DNA from: Streptomyces europaeiscabiei
GTDB lineage: Bacteria; Actinomycetota; Actinomycetes; Streptomycetales; Streptomycetaceae
Direction: 5' to 3'
DNA length: 64,000 nucleotides
Assembly: GCF_036346855.1 (NCBI RefSeq)
Contig: NZ_CP107841.1
Span: 1,922,001-1,986,000 of the forward strand
Shown here: in pieces, positions 40,206 through 48,661 of the stretch
Layout: the number at the start of each line of letters is the position of its first letter
Numbering within the stretch: position 1 is the first letter of the stretch
Program-made: the position numbers and the translations under genes
Notes under the pieces: generated by a model
Database searches by the model: none
The model's input: the letters and a program-made list of their open reading frames with translations, nothing else
What the model was told of the DNA's origin: nothing

Positions 40206-42953
40206 TCACGGCATCTTGTCGCCCACCAGCGCCAGGTTCTGGATCGCCGCCAACCCGTACAGCGCCGTCGCGTTGGTCGACACCCACGCCGCCTCACTGC
40301 CCGGCACGAGCGCCGTCGGCCCCTCGATCTTCTTGGTGGTCCAGTCCGTCGACTCCTTGTAGTCCCAGGTGTCGGCGCTGTTGTAGAACTGCCGCCACGC
40401 ACGGGCCGCGAGTTTGTCGTCCTTCAACTGCACGGCGGCGTAAGCGTCCTGTCGCGAATGCCCCTGGAAGAGCAGCAGGGTGCCGAAGTTGGAGCCGTAA
40501 CGCGCGGCCTGTTCCGCCTTCGTCGCGTTGAAGTAGCGGCAGTAGTCGAGCCACGCCTCCTTGAACCTGGGCATCTCGATCTGGTCGAGGAGTTCGGCGT
40601 TCAGCTCGACCAGGCCGAACATCGCCGACAGGTGCGAGACGCCGACCCTGGCCTCGGTGGCGACGGCGAACTTGCCGGTGTCCAGGTCGTAGAGCGCGTT
40701 GCCCTGGACGAAGCCGTTCGGCTGGGCCGCGATCGTCTCCATGGTCGACAGCACGCGCGCCTTGGCCTTCTCCCACTTGGGCCCGCGCCGCTCCCACTCG
40801 GTCAGCCACGCCGACACGAGCCCGGACCAGTCGGTGCCGAAGCCGATCGACAGCGCGTTCCGGTCGGGGGTGTAGGGCTCGGTGCGGATCTTGCGGATCG
40901 GGTCGAGGACGAGGAACGTCTCGTCGGAGTCGACGTTGGCGTGCATGAGGTCACCGACGCGTTCGTCGGCGGTGAGGAAGTAGTAGTAGCGGCGGTACGT
41001 CGTGTTGGCGATCCGCTGCTGCTTGGCACTGTCGGCGTAGTGCTGGACGCCGTGGCGGGTGCCGAGGCCGGCCCATTTGCCCAGGTGATAGACGTCGACC
41101 TCGCCGGTGTGGCGGGTCATGGCCTCGGCGAAACGGAAGATGTCCGCGCGCCCGGAGCGCATGTACGCGAACCAGAGCCACAGGTCCGGCGAGAGTTCGG
41201 AGTTGTCCCAGGCGTAGCCGCCGACGTCGTAGCACCACTGGTGGCGGCTGGGGTCGTAGCTGTGCATGATGTCGCCGTAGTCCCAGAAGCCGTACCACCG
41301 GCGCATCTCCACCTGGTCCTTGTAATAGGTGAAGAGGAAGTCGAGGTGGTCCTCGATCTTGGCCTTGGCGGCGGTGGAGCGGTCCGGCTCGGCAAACAGC
41401 CGTCCGAAGACGCCCGCCTTGATCAGTTGCTTGGGCGGGGTGGCGAGCTGCGGAGGTGTGCGGACGGCCTCGACCTGCTCGGCCATGGCCTCTGCGCCCG
41501 GCGTGGACTCATGGGCCCAGAAGAGGAGTTCGCTGGTGCGGGCGATGCCGTAGGGGGTGCCGAACTCGGGCTCGTAGTCCTCGTAGGTGATGTTGAGGCC
41601 TTCGAGCTGCTCGGCGAAGGTGTCCTGGCCCATGCCGTCGTGGTAGAAGCGCAGGTCCATGGGCTGCGCCTCGGGCGACCAGAGCCAGAGGGTGACCTCG
41701 GCGGTGTCGGTCTGGGCGTCGCGGATGTCGAGCTGGGCGGGGAACTTCTCCCAGAAGTCCCTGAGGCCGAAGGCGAATCCGCCGGACGCGCCACCCACGT
41801 ACCCGAAACCGCTCGCCCGCCGGCCACCGCCGGCCGGGATCCAGCCGTGGCCCTTCTTGGTGCGCTTGCGGACACCGAAGCCGTCGGCGGACAGCTGCGA
41901 GAGCGTGTAGTCGCCCCACTCGGGGATGTACTGCAGACGGGTCGTGACGCGCTGGTCCCAGGTGGAGGGGTCGGGCAGCTTCTTCCCCTCGAACTGGGCG
42001 GTGCGCACCGCCGTCCCCGGGTCGCGCCGCAGCCCCGTGATGCCCTTGACCGCCTCGCGCAGCAGACCCGTGCCCTCGCCGCCGATGCGGATGTGGCGGT
42101 CGTACGCGGCATCACGCATCGGGACCTCGAAGCGGACGCCGATGCCGCGAACGAAGTCGCCGGCGGCCTTTCCGGGCTCCTGGGTGCCGTCGAAGGTGAT
42201 GGTGTGCACCATGCGGAAGGACTCGGCGCCCGCGTAGAAGTACAGGCGGATCGAGAAGGGCAGCCAGCTGTGGCTTCCCCTGCGGTGCTTGCCGTCGATG
42301 CGGACCACGGCACGCACCGGGCCCTCCTGCTCGACCTTCACCTCGTCGATGGCGCTCTCGTAGCGCTGGGACTTCTCCGTGCCCTGGTCGCCGCTCTCGA
42401 TCTCGGGCTGGCGCAGCAGCACCAGGTGCCCGCTGTGGGCGATCTCGGTGGAGCCGCGCAGCACGGACTTCACGAGCGTGGAGCCGGACTTGCCGATCTT
42501 GGCGGTGATGACACCGGTCGACACGTCGATGGTGCCGGCCCGCTCGTGGACGGTGACCTTCTTCTCCGGCGTGGTCGGCGTGCCCGCGGCGAGGGTGAGC
42601 TTGCCGGAGCCGGCGCCCGCGCCCACCGCGTGCGCGGTCCACTTGAGGGAGCCGTCGGGCCAGTAGCCGATCGGCCAGGACTGCACGGCCACGGCCTTGC
42701 CGTCCGCGTCGGTCAAGGAGAACGACTGTTCTTTCTCGTACGCGCCCTTCGGCCAGGGCACACCCACGGTCGAACCGGGAGCGGCGCCGAGTCCGCCGTC
42801 CTCCAACCAGTCCAGGGTCACCGGGTCCGCCTCGGCCGTCTCGGCTCCGGGCGCGGCCTGCGCGTGCGTACTCCCTAGCGCCCAGCTGAACTGCGCGGCG
42901 GCTCCTGCGACGGCGGCCGCCTTGAGAAGGGACCTGCGGTCGATGGGGGACAT
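40206..42953 (-). CDS. Tat-secreted YetA/PcRGLX-like protein (putative exo-rhamnogalacturonan lyase)
   Basis: 915 residues from ATG 42953 (AAAGGAAAGG upstream). Twin-arginine signal DRRSLLKAAAVAGAAA, cleavage near residue 33 (AQA). The N-terminal beta-rich domain (VTLDWLEDGGLG, VPWPKGAY, WPDGSLKWTAHAVGAG) matches my knowledge of the PcRGLX/YetA RIFT-barrel family (PL26-type lyases). An (alpha/alpha)-like central and C-terminal region follows, rich in Trp/Tyr: RRWYGFWDYGDIMHSYDP, YDVGGYAWDN, TGEVDVYHLGKW. Last gene of the sugar operon. The substrate is inferred from the family and the YesL neighbour; no activity can be read from sequence. Confidence 0.75.
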   Translation of the reverse strand: MSPIDRRSLLKAAAVAGAAAQFSWALGSTHAQAAPGAETAEADPVTLDWLEDGGLGAAPGSTVGVPWPKGAYEKEQSFSLTDADGKAVAVQSWPIGYWPDGSLKWTAHAVGAGAGSGKLTLAAGTPTTPEKKVTVHERAGTIDVSTGVITAKIGKSGSTLVKSVLRGSTEIAHSGHLVLLRQPEIESGDQGTEKSQRYESAIDEVKVEQEGPVRAVVRIDGKHRRGSHSWLPFSIRLYFYAGAESFRMVHTITFDGTQEPGKAAGDFVRGIGVRFEVPMRDAAYDRHIRIGGEGTGLLREAVKGITGLRRDPGTAVRTAQFEGKKLPDPSTWDQRVTTRLQYIPEWGDYTLSQLSADGFGVRKRTKKGHGWIPAGGGRRASGFGYVGGASGGFAFGLRDFWEKFPAQLDIRDAQTDTAEVTLWLWSPEAQPMDLRFYHDGMGQDTFAEQLEGLNITYEDYEPEFGTPYGIARTSELLFWAHESTPGAEAMAEQVEAVRTPPQLATPPKQLIKAGVFGRLFAEPDRSTAAKAKIEDHLDFLFTYYKDQVEMRRWYGFWDYGDIMHSYDPSRHQWCYDVGGYAWDNSELSPDLWLWFAYMRSGRADIFRFAEAMTRHTGEVDVYHLGKWAGLGTRHGVQHYADSAKQQRIANTTYRRYYYFLTADERVGDLMHANVDSDETFLVLDPIRKIRTEPYTPDRNALSIGFGTDWSGLVSAWLTEWERRGPKWEKAKARVLSTMETIAAQPNGFVQGNALYDLDTGKFAVATEARVGVSHLSAMFGLVELNAELLDQIEMPRFKEAWLDYCRYFNATKAEQAARYGSNFGTLLLFQGHSRQDAYAAVQLKDDKLAARAWRQFYNSADTWDYKESTDWTTKKIEGPTALVPGSEAAWVSTNATALYGLAAIQNLALVGDKMP

Positions 42954-43066
42954 GGCCTTTCCTTTCCGTACGGGAAGTCTTGCGTGCGGGTAGTCAGGGG
43001 CATGACAGCGAGAGGTGCGGCGCCTCGGGGGCGCCGACCTGGGTGCGTGGGCACCGTCCGCTCGGG

Positions 43067-43675
43067 TCAGCGGCGGCGCCGGTACCGCTCCTCCACGGCG
43101 ACGGCCGCCGCCGCGACGGCCCCGAGGACCGGGATCGCCAGCGGCGCAGCGAACCAGGCGGAGCAGGCCACCACAGCCAGTCCGCCGACGAGCAGGAACG
43201 ATCCGGCGGGGTCGAGCACGGTCCGCCGCCCGGCCGCGCCGAGCAGCGCCCGCCAGGTGGCGCCGGGCCGCCATGCCGCCGCCGCGCGCAGTCCGGCGAC
43301 GACGGCGCCGATCAGCGCGAGGACCCCGGTCGCGCCGACCAGCGGCCCGCCCGGGATACCGGCGCGTACGGCCAGGACATCCACCCACACCGCCGCGAGG
43401 GCCGCCCATCCGGCGAGCCCGACGAGCCAGCCGCCGCGCACCGCCGTCCGGAAGTCGGCCACGAACTCCCGCCAGCCACCGCTCTCATGAGCCGTACGGC
43501 GTCTCAGGTGCCGGGAGCCGGCGGCGAACGCGGCGGGGTACGTCACCAACGGCAGCGAGGCCAGCGCGATCCACACCCCGGTGAGCAGACACTCGGCGAA
43601 CAGCGCGAACCGTTCGGCGAGCACGGACTCCTCACGGGGTGCGGCGGTTTTCGCACGGGCACGGGCCTGGGCCAT
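43067..43675 (-). CDS. YesL/DUF624 family membrane protein
   Basis: 202 residues, five or six transmembrane helices, DUF624/YesL type: LAECLLTGVWIALASLPLVTYPAAFA near the N-terminus (in full CLLTGVWIALASLPL) and a short RHLRRR cytoplasmic loop. In Bacillus, YesL sits in the rhamnogalacturonan utilisation region with ABC components and lyases; the same combination occurs here. It starts 12 bases after the permease stop and is 113 bases upstream of the YetA-like gene. Exact role unknown; probably assists the ABC importer. Confidence 0.85.
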   Translation of the reverse strand: MAQARARAKTAAPREESVLAERFALFAECLLTGVWIALASLPLVTYPAAFAAGSRHLRRRTAHESGGWREFVADFRTAVRGGWLVGLAGWAALAAVWVDVLAVRAGIPGGPLVGATGVLALIGAVVAGLRAAAAWRPGATWRALLGAAGRRTVLDPAGSFLLVGGLAVVACSAWFAAPLAIPVLGAVAAAAVAVEERYRRRR

Positions 43676-43687
43676 GGTCAGCTCACC

Positions 43688-44587
43688 TCAGCCCTTCAGG
43701 CCCGAGGTGGCCATACCGTCGATCAGATAGCGCTGGAAGGCGAGAAAGAAGGCGAGCACCGGCAGCAGGGCCACCAGCGACATCGCGATCATGCCGCCGT
43801 AGTTGGCTACCCCCTCCTGGTCCACGAACATCTTCAGGCCGAGCGAGACCGTGTAATTGTCGGGCTCGCTCAGATAGATCAGCGGGCCCATGAAGTCGTT
43901 CCAGGTGTTGATGAACGTGAAGATCGCACTGGTGATGAGCGCGGGCCGACACAGCGGCAGCACGATCGACCAGTAGATGCGGAAGTGCCCGCAGCCGTCG
44001 AGCCGCGCCGCCTCGTCGAGCTCCTTGGGCAGGTTCCGCATGAACTGCACCATCAAAAAGACGAAGAACGCCTCCGTGGCCAGGTACTTCGGGAGCAGCA
44101 ACGGGGTGTACGTGTCGATCATGTCCATGTTGCGGAACAGCACGTACTGAGGGATCAGCAGGACGTGGTACGGCAGCAGGAGGGTGCCGATCATCAACGT
44201 GAAGAGCAGATTGCGGCCCGCGAACCTGATCTTCGCGAAGGCGTACGCCGTCAGCGAGCAGGACACCAGGATCCCGATCACCGAACCGACGGCGAGGAAG
44301 AGCGAGTTGAAGAAGAACGTGGAGATCGGGATGTCCGCGATGCCGTCGGCGAGGCTCGTGTAGTTCGAGATGATCGGGTCGCCCGGGAAGAGGTCCAGGC
44401 TGCCGATGACCTCCTCGCTCTTCTTGAACGAGCCACCGATGACCCAGAGCACCGGGTAGAGGATCACCGCGAGGATCGCGAGGGACCCGATGTGCCAGGC
44501 GAGGGAACCGGGCAGCCTGCGCCGCAGGGCACCGGCCTTCGTGGACGGGGCCGGGGCTGGGGTGATCTCGGTGGCCTGTGCGCTCAT
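43688..44587 (-). CDS. Carbohydrate ABC transporter permease (MalG type)
   Basis: 299 residues, six predicted helices. The ATPase-contact EAA loop reads ELDEAARLDGCGHFRIYWSI, and the MalG-type ending is FQRYLIDGMATSGLKG. Together with the next permease it should form the membrane channel of a CUT1-family sugar importer. Its ATG overlaps the stop of the upstream permease by four bases. No ATPase gene is present in the operon; streptomycetes commonly use the shared ATPase MsiK for such importers. Confidence 0.95.
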   Translation of the reverse strand: MSAQATEITPAPAPSTKAGALRRRLPGSLAWHIGSLAILAVILYPVLWVIGGSFKKSEEVIGSLDLFPGDPIISNYTSLADGIADIPISTFFFNSLFLAVGSVIGILVSCSLTAYAFAKIRFAGRNLLFTLMIGTLLLPYHVLLIPQYVLFRNMDMIDTYTPLLLPKYLATEAFFVFLMVQFMRNLPKELDEAARLDGCGHFRIYWSIVLPLCRPALITSAIFTFINTWNDFMGPLIYLSEPDNYTVSLGLKMFVDQEGVANYGGMIAMSLVALLPVLAFFLAFQRYLIDGMATSGLKG

Positions 44588-45585
44588 CGGGCGCCTTCCT
44601 CGTAGTGCACCCAGCGCTTCTGGGACCAGAACAGCACCGCCGTCACCAGGGCGACCGCGACCAGCAGCATCCAGGCCATGGCCGAGGCCAGACCCATCCG
44701 GCTGTTCTCGAAGCCCTGGACGTACAGATAACAGGTGTAGACCATCGAACCGTCGGCCGGACCGCAGGCGTTGCCGCCGGCGCCGCCGCCCACGATGTAG
44801 GCCGAGCTGAAGATCTGGAAGGAGTGGATCGTCTCCAGCAGGACGTTGAAGAAGAGGACCGGGGAGATCATCGGCAGGGTGATGTTCCAGAACCGCCGGA
44901 GCGTGCCCGCCCCGTCGACCTCGGCCGCCTCGTACAGCTCGCGCGGAACCTGCTTGAGGCCGGCGAGGAAGATGACCATGGGGGCGCCGAACTGCCAGAC
45001 GGTCAGCGCCACCAGGCTGTAGATGATCAAGTCGGGGTCGCCGGTCCAGCCACCGGCATCGATCCCGAATATCTTCTGCGTACGGTCGACGATCGCGTCG
45101 TCGGAGAAGATCGCCTTCCAGACGATCGCGATGGAGACACTGGCCCCGATCAGCGACGGCGCGTAGAAGGCGGCCCGGTAGAAGGCCTGTCCACGCCGCT
45201 TCTGCGCCAGCAGCAGCGCCACCCCGAGGGCCGCGGCCAGCTTGATCGGCGTACCGACGACGACGTACCAGAGCGTCACCCGCACCGAATGCTGCCAGCG
45301 CGGATCGGCGAACATCTCGGAGAAGTTGTCGAGGCCGATCCACTTGGGCGCGTCGAACAGGTTGTAGTCGGTGAAGGCGAAGTAGAGCGAGGCGGCCATC
45401 GGGCCCGCTGTCAGCAGCAGGAACCCGGCGATCCACGGGGACATGAAGAGATAGCCGGTCAGGGTCTCCCGGCGGCCCCGCCGCTTGAGCGCGGCGGGGC
45501 GGGGAGCCTTGGCCGGACGGTGCCGCGGCTCGGAGTCCTGGGTCAGGTCCTCCATCGCAGGGGCGTGTGTCACGGCGGTTCCCAT
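44584..45585 (-). CDS. Carbohydrate ABC transporter permease (MalF type)
   Basis: 333 residues. Basic, Pro-rich cytoplasmic N-terminus (about 40 residues), then six helices starting with YLFMSPWIAGFLLLTAG. EAA loop ELYEAAEVDGAGTLRRFWNI. The start ATG 45585 shares a base with the stop of the solute-binding protein gene (TGATG), so translation of the two is coupled. The loop between helices carries ACGPADGSMVYTCYLYVQGF, a MalF-like insertion. Confidence 0.95.
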   Translation of the reverse strand: MGTAVTHAPAMEDLTQDSEPRHRPAKAPRPAALKRRGRRETLTGYLFMSPWIAGFLLLTAGPMAASLYFAFTDYNLFDAPKWIGLDNFSEMFADPRWQHSVRVTLWYVVVGTPIKLAAALGVALLLAQKRRGQAFYRAAFYAPSLIGASVSIAIVWKAIFSDDAIVDRTQKIFGIDAGGWTGDPDLIIYSLVALTVWQFGAPMVIFLAGLKQVPRELYEAAEVDGAGTLRRFWNITLPMISPVLFFNVLLETIHSFQIFSSAYIVGGGAGGNACGPADGSMVYTCYLYVQGFENSRMGLASAMAWMLLVAVALVTAVLFWSQKRWVHYEEGAR

Positions 45586-46874
45586 CAGCTGCCGAGAGCC
45601 GTCTTCGACTCGGTGAAGAACTGCTTGACGGCGTCGTCCACCGACCGCTTGCCCATGGCGAGCTCCTCGGCGATGCGCATGAACCCGGCCTCGCAGATGT
45701 CCGCGCCGTTCGGATGCGGGGTGATGGGCTCCAGGACGCCTGCCGCGACCAGGGACTCCTCGTACGCGGCGATCGCCTTGTTGACCGGGTCGGTCGGCTG
45801 GAACGCGTCGTACTGGGCCTGCGTCGCGGGCACACCCCGGTCGTAGCCCATGATCTTGGCGACCTCGGGCTCGTGCACCATGAAGTCGATGAACTGCGCG
45901 ACCTCCTTGGGATGCTGCGTGCGCTTGGACGCGCTCAGCATGAGGGAGCCGAGGTACTGGCCGGTCTTCTTGCCGTCCGTGGTCGGGATGGGCGCCAGGC
46001 CGTACTCGCTCTTGCCCTCGGAGGTGTAGCGCACGGTGAAGTTGTCCCAGGTGAACTCACCACCGGCGAGTTCCGCGGCGACAGCCGACTTGGGCTTGAT
46101 CTGGGCGACCTTCTTGGGGTCGGCGTAGAGACCCTCCTTGATGCCCTTCTCGGCCTTCGCCCACCAGGCCTTCAGATCCGCCTCGGTGAAGCCGAGCCCG
46201 TCCTCCGTGAAGAACGCCTTGCCGTTCTGGCGCAGGTAGAGGTCGTAGAGGTACATGACGCCGTACATGCCGCTGTCGCCGGCGCGCCCCGCCTTGTCCC
46301 GGATCTTCTTCATCGCGGCGTCGAAGTCGTCCCAGGTCCAGCCCTGCTCCGGCTTCACACCCGACTTGGTGTAGACGGGCTTGTCGATCACCAGGGCCAT
46401 CGAGTTGGAACCGACCGGAACGCCGAGCAGCTTGCCGTCGACCTCGCCGAACTTCTCCAGGCCCGCTCTGAAGCCGTCCAGGGAGAGGTTGCCCGCCTCG
46501 ACCTGTGCGTTGAGATCGAGCAGCACATTCTTCGCGTCGTATTTCCGCAGGAAACCGACGGCATTCTGGAACACATCCGGCGGATTTCCACCGGAAGCCT
46601 GGGTGTTGAACTTCTTCCAGAAGTCCGGATACGCCTGGAAGTCCGTCTTGACCTTGATCTTCGGGTACTTCTTCTCGAAAAGGGCGATGGTCTTCTTGAT
46701 GCGCTCCGCGCGGTCCTCGGCGCCCCACCAGGCGTAACGGATCGTCACCGTCCCGTCCCCCGCGCCACTGCCGCCCCCACAGGCCGTGGCCGTCGCCCCC
46801 AGCCCCGCGACGGCCAGTGAGGCTCCGGCCGCCTTGAGGACCGTTCGCCTCTCAACGTTCCTGTTCTGCTGCAT
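45585..46874 (-). CDS. ABC sugar-binding lipoprotein
   Basis: 429 residues from ATG 46874, with GGGGAGG eight bases upstream. N-terminal signal has a twin-arginine (ERRTVLKAAG) and a lipobox ending in C32 (ATATAC), so it is exported probably by Tat and lipid-anchored outside. The solute-binding family 1 fold is clear: TIRYAWWGAEDRAERIKK, NPPDVFQNAVGFLRKYD, WTWDDFDAAMKKI, and GYDRGVPATQAQYDAF. First gene of a five-gene operon with a recognisable promoter and double operator. The ligand is probably an oligosaccharide; identity is inferred from the downstream YetA-like gene. Confidence 0.95.
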   Translation of the reverse strand: MQQNRNVERRTVLKAAGASLAVAGLGATATACGGGSGAGDGTVTIRYAWWGAEDRAERIKKTIALFEKKYPKIKVKTDFQAYPDFWKKFNTQASGGNPPDVFQNAVGFLRKYDAKNVLLDLNAQVEAGNLSLDGFRAGLEKFGEVDGKLLGVPVGSNSMALVIDKPVYTKSGVKPEQGWTWDDFDAAMKKIRDKAGRAGDSGMYGVMYLYDLYLRQNGKAFFTEDGLGFTEADLKAWWAKAEKGIKEGLYADPKKVAQIKPKSAVAAELAGGEFTWDNFTVRYTSEGKSEYGLAPIPTTDGKKTGQYLGSLMLSASKRTQHPKEVAQFIDFMVHEPEVAKIMGYDRGVPATQAQYDAFQPTDPVNKAIAAYEESLVAAGVLEPITPHPNGADICEAGFMRIAEELAMGKRSVDDAVKQFFTESKTALGS

Positions 46875-46908
46875 GGTTGAGCCTCCCCGCGACGTTGCGT
46901 CCGCGCCG

Positions 46909-46934
46909 TGAATCGTTTCAAGTAAGCGCTTGCT
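46909..46934. promoter_or_regulatory. Two adjacent LacI-type palindromic operators
   Basis: Palindrome 1 TGAATCGTTTCA (46909-46920) and palindrome 2 AGTAAGCGCTTGCT (46921-46934), each with one unpaired position and a central CG, touching end to end (centres 13 bases apart). On the minus strand palindrome 2 overlaps the predicted transcription start of the sugar operon. This is the expected site for LacI-family repression. No lacI gene lies in the window. Confidence 0.75.
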
Positions 46935-46939
46935 GGCAC

Positions 46940-46968
46940 AAGGTACGGAGACCCTCAGGCGACGTCAA
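46940..46968 (-). promoter_or_regulatory. Promoter of the sugar ABC/YetA-like operon
   Basis: Minus strand: -35 TTGACG (46968-46963), 17-base spacer, -10 TACCTT (46945-46940). Close to the housekeeping consensus. The predicted start is about 46933, inside the operator pair, leaving a 5' leader of about 60 bases before ATG 46874. Confidence 0.75.
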
Positions 46969-47385
46969 TGATTCGGACAGGAATTGATGGAAAGCGGAGC
47001 CGTCCCTGCGCCGGGCGCGGCGGGGCCTCAGATGACGGCCGGTCAACTGAAAGCGCAGGTCCGGGAGTTGTGGTCGACTGGCCGAACGCGACGGGTGTCT
47101 TCGAGCCGCGAACAGAAGAGGCTGAAAGGAGTCAGTGGGGCGACCCCGGGCATCTCTCGCCGAACCACCCCCGGAGCACGGCGGACCGACCGGGCGCGAG
47201 TCCCGAGCGAGGACGAGGAAGCACCGGATTCGGCCAAATCGAGACGGAGTTGGAGGCGCCACCTCAGTCGGCGCAGCCGCCGGCCCGCCCCCATCGGCCG
47301 CGGCCCGCCCTCATCGGCCGCGGGCCGCCCAAGGGCGCACGGCCCGCCCGGCACCCCGAGGCCTCTGCGCGCCCACGACGAAAAC
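46969..47385. other. Non-coding stretch between sugar operon and tRNA-Val copy 2
   Basis: About 420 bases with no gene I can support; open frames here have unnatural composition and no ribosome sites. It includes two near-identical 20-base units at 47281-47300 and 47301-47320 (CGGCCCGCCC then CATCGGCCG). It could be the scar of a lost gene, such as the missing regulator, but no protein remnant is recognisable. Confidence 0.55.
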
Positions 47386-47415
47386 GACCCGGCCCACGTT
47401 TCCGTGGACCGGGTC
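47386..47415 (-). terminator. Terminator of tRNA-Val copy 2
   Basis: Arms GACCCGGCCCACG (47386-47398) and CGTGGACCGGGTC (47403-47415) pair with a single G-U type position. On the minus strand it is followed by GTTTTCGT. Directly downstream of the tRNA at 47428. Confidence 0.88.
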
Positions 47416-47423
47416 GCCGTCAT

Positions 47424-47501
47424 CCGGTGGGCGATACTGGGTTCGAACCAGTGACCTCTTCGGTGTGAACGAAGCGCTCTCCCACTGAGCTAATCGCCCG
47501 G
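47424..47501. repeat. 78-nt direct repeat containing tRNA-Val, copy 2
   Basis: Exact copy of 37003-37080 in the same orientation. Together the two bracket the SRPBCC gene, the large membrane protein gene and the sugar operon. Confidence 0.9.
47428..47499 (-). tRNA. tRNA-Val (anticodon CAC), copy 2
   Basis: 72 nt, identical to copy 1 at 37007-37078, same anticodon loop TTCACAC. CCA not encoded (ACCG). Its own T-rich terminator follows at 47386-47415. No clear promoter hexamers were found upstream, unlike copy 1. Confidence 0.97.
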
Positions 47502-47576
47502 ACGCAGGGAGAACATTACCCCATGTCAGGGGGTTCCCCCGACCATGCTCCGCGCCCCCTGCCATCCCGTCCGGGA

Positions 47577-48056
47577 TCACTGGTCCTTGATGTTCCAGGG
47601 CATCTCGAGACCGAACTTCCAGACGTAGAAACCGACGAGAACGGAGACGATCACCAGGCCGATCGTCGTCAGAATGATGTTGCGGCGGCGGACTCTGGGA
47701 TCGAGGGCGCGCTGGGTGGCCTCGGAGACCTTCCGCTTGGTCCAGCGGAGCACCAGCTGGGCCCAGACGAACTCCGTCGCCCAGATCGCCATGCCACCGA
47801 AGATCACGAGCCAGCCGGGGCCGGGCAGCGGAAGCATGATCACACCCGCGACGACCACCGCGAGCCCGATGACGAAAACGGCCACCTGCCAGCTCACGTG
47901 CAGCATCCGCCGCGCCTTGACGAATTCCGGCGCACGGGATCCGAGCCGCGCTTCGTCCTTGGCCACATCGGCCTCACTGTTCGCTACGTCCGTGTCACTC
48001 TTCGTTTCATCGGCCGCCACGGCGACCTCCCCCGTTCCGTAACTCCCCGTGTCCAT
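47577..48056 (-). CDS. PGPGW-family (TIGR02611) membrane protein
   Basis: 159 residues from ATG 48056 (ATG 48107 gives 17 more). Acidic soluble N-terminus, a hydrophobic pair at about 58-90 with the family motif LPLPGPGWLVIFGG, a basic loop (LRWTKRKVSEATQRALDPRVRRR) and a C-terminal helix (NIILTTIGLVIVSVLVGFYVW). Function unknown; conserved next to ssgB in streptomycetes. Divergent from ssgB, sharing a 191-base upstream region. Confidence 0.88.
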   Translation of the reverse strand: MDTGSYGTGEVAVAADETKSDTDVANSEADVAKDEARLGSRAPEFVKARRMLHVSWQVAVFVIGLAVVVAGVIMLPLPGPGWLVIFGGMAIWATEFVWAQLVLRWTKRKVSEATQRALDPRVRRRNIILTTIGLVIVSVLVGFYVWKFGLEMPWNIKDQ

Positions 48057-48247
48057 ACGGCCAAACCCTACCGGAGAGAAACCAGTCACCGGAATGGTCG
48101 TACCCACAGAAGACGGTCTCGGCCGGATGAGCTACCAAAAGCGACGCAAAACTCCCAGAGGGGTTTACAACGGCACCGTAGGTGGCATGTCGATTTCGCC
48201 GACGTGCGAATCCCCGAGCGCACACTGAGCGAAAGGCCTTGGCGCTT

Positions 48248-48661
48248 ATGAACACCACGGTCAGCTGCGAGCTGCACCTGCGCCTCGTTGTGTCGAGCGA
48301 GTCCTCACTGCCTGTTCCGGCCGGACTGCGGTATGACACGGCCGATCCCTACGCCGTGCACGCCACCTTCCACACCGGAGCAGAGGAAACGGTCGAATGG
48401 GTGTTCGCCCGCGACCTCCTCGCCGAGGGCCTGCACCGGCCCACCGGCACCGGCGACGTCCGTGTCTGGCCGTCGCGCAGCCACGGCCAGGGCGTCGTGT
48501 GCATCGCCCTGAGCTCCCCTGAGGGCGAAGCCCTCCTCGAAGCCCCGGCGCGAGCCCTGGAGTCCTTCCTGAAGCGCACAGACGCCGCCGTGCCACCCGG
48601 CACGGAGCACCGGCACTTCGACCTCGATCAGGAGCTCTCCCACATCCTGGCCGAGAGCTAG
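48248..48661 (+). CDS. ssgB: Sporulation-specific cell division protein SsgB
   Basis: 137 residues, the exact length and, as far as I recall, nearly the exact sequence of S. coelicolor SsgB (MNTTVSCELHLRLVVSSESS, ending DQELSHILAES). SsgB is recruited by SsgA and positions FtsZ for the septa of sporulating aerial hyphae. ATG 48248 has GAAAGG about 12 bases upstream. A sigma-H origin is reported for this promoter; a loose candidate here is GTTT at 48163, 14 bases, then GGTGGC at 48181, which I hold weakly. No frameshift or odd residue. Confidence 0.97.
   Translation: MNTTVSCELHLRLVVSSESSLPVPAGLRYDTADPYAVHATFHTGAEETVEWVFARDLLAEGLHRPTGTGDVRVWPSRSHGQGVVCIALSSPEGEALLEAPARALESFLKRTDAAVPPGTEHRHFDLDQELSHILAES

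Noticed and set aside
46984..47454. 156-residue plus-strand frame after the sugar operon promoter
   Set aside because: It runs through a tRNA gene and a terminator and has no family resemblance; it is not a lost LacI regulator.
37003..47501. Integrative element or prophage in the tRNA-bracketed segment
   Set aside because: No integrase, excisionase, replication or phage structural gene is present, so I report only the repeats.
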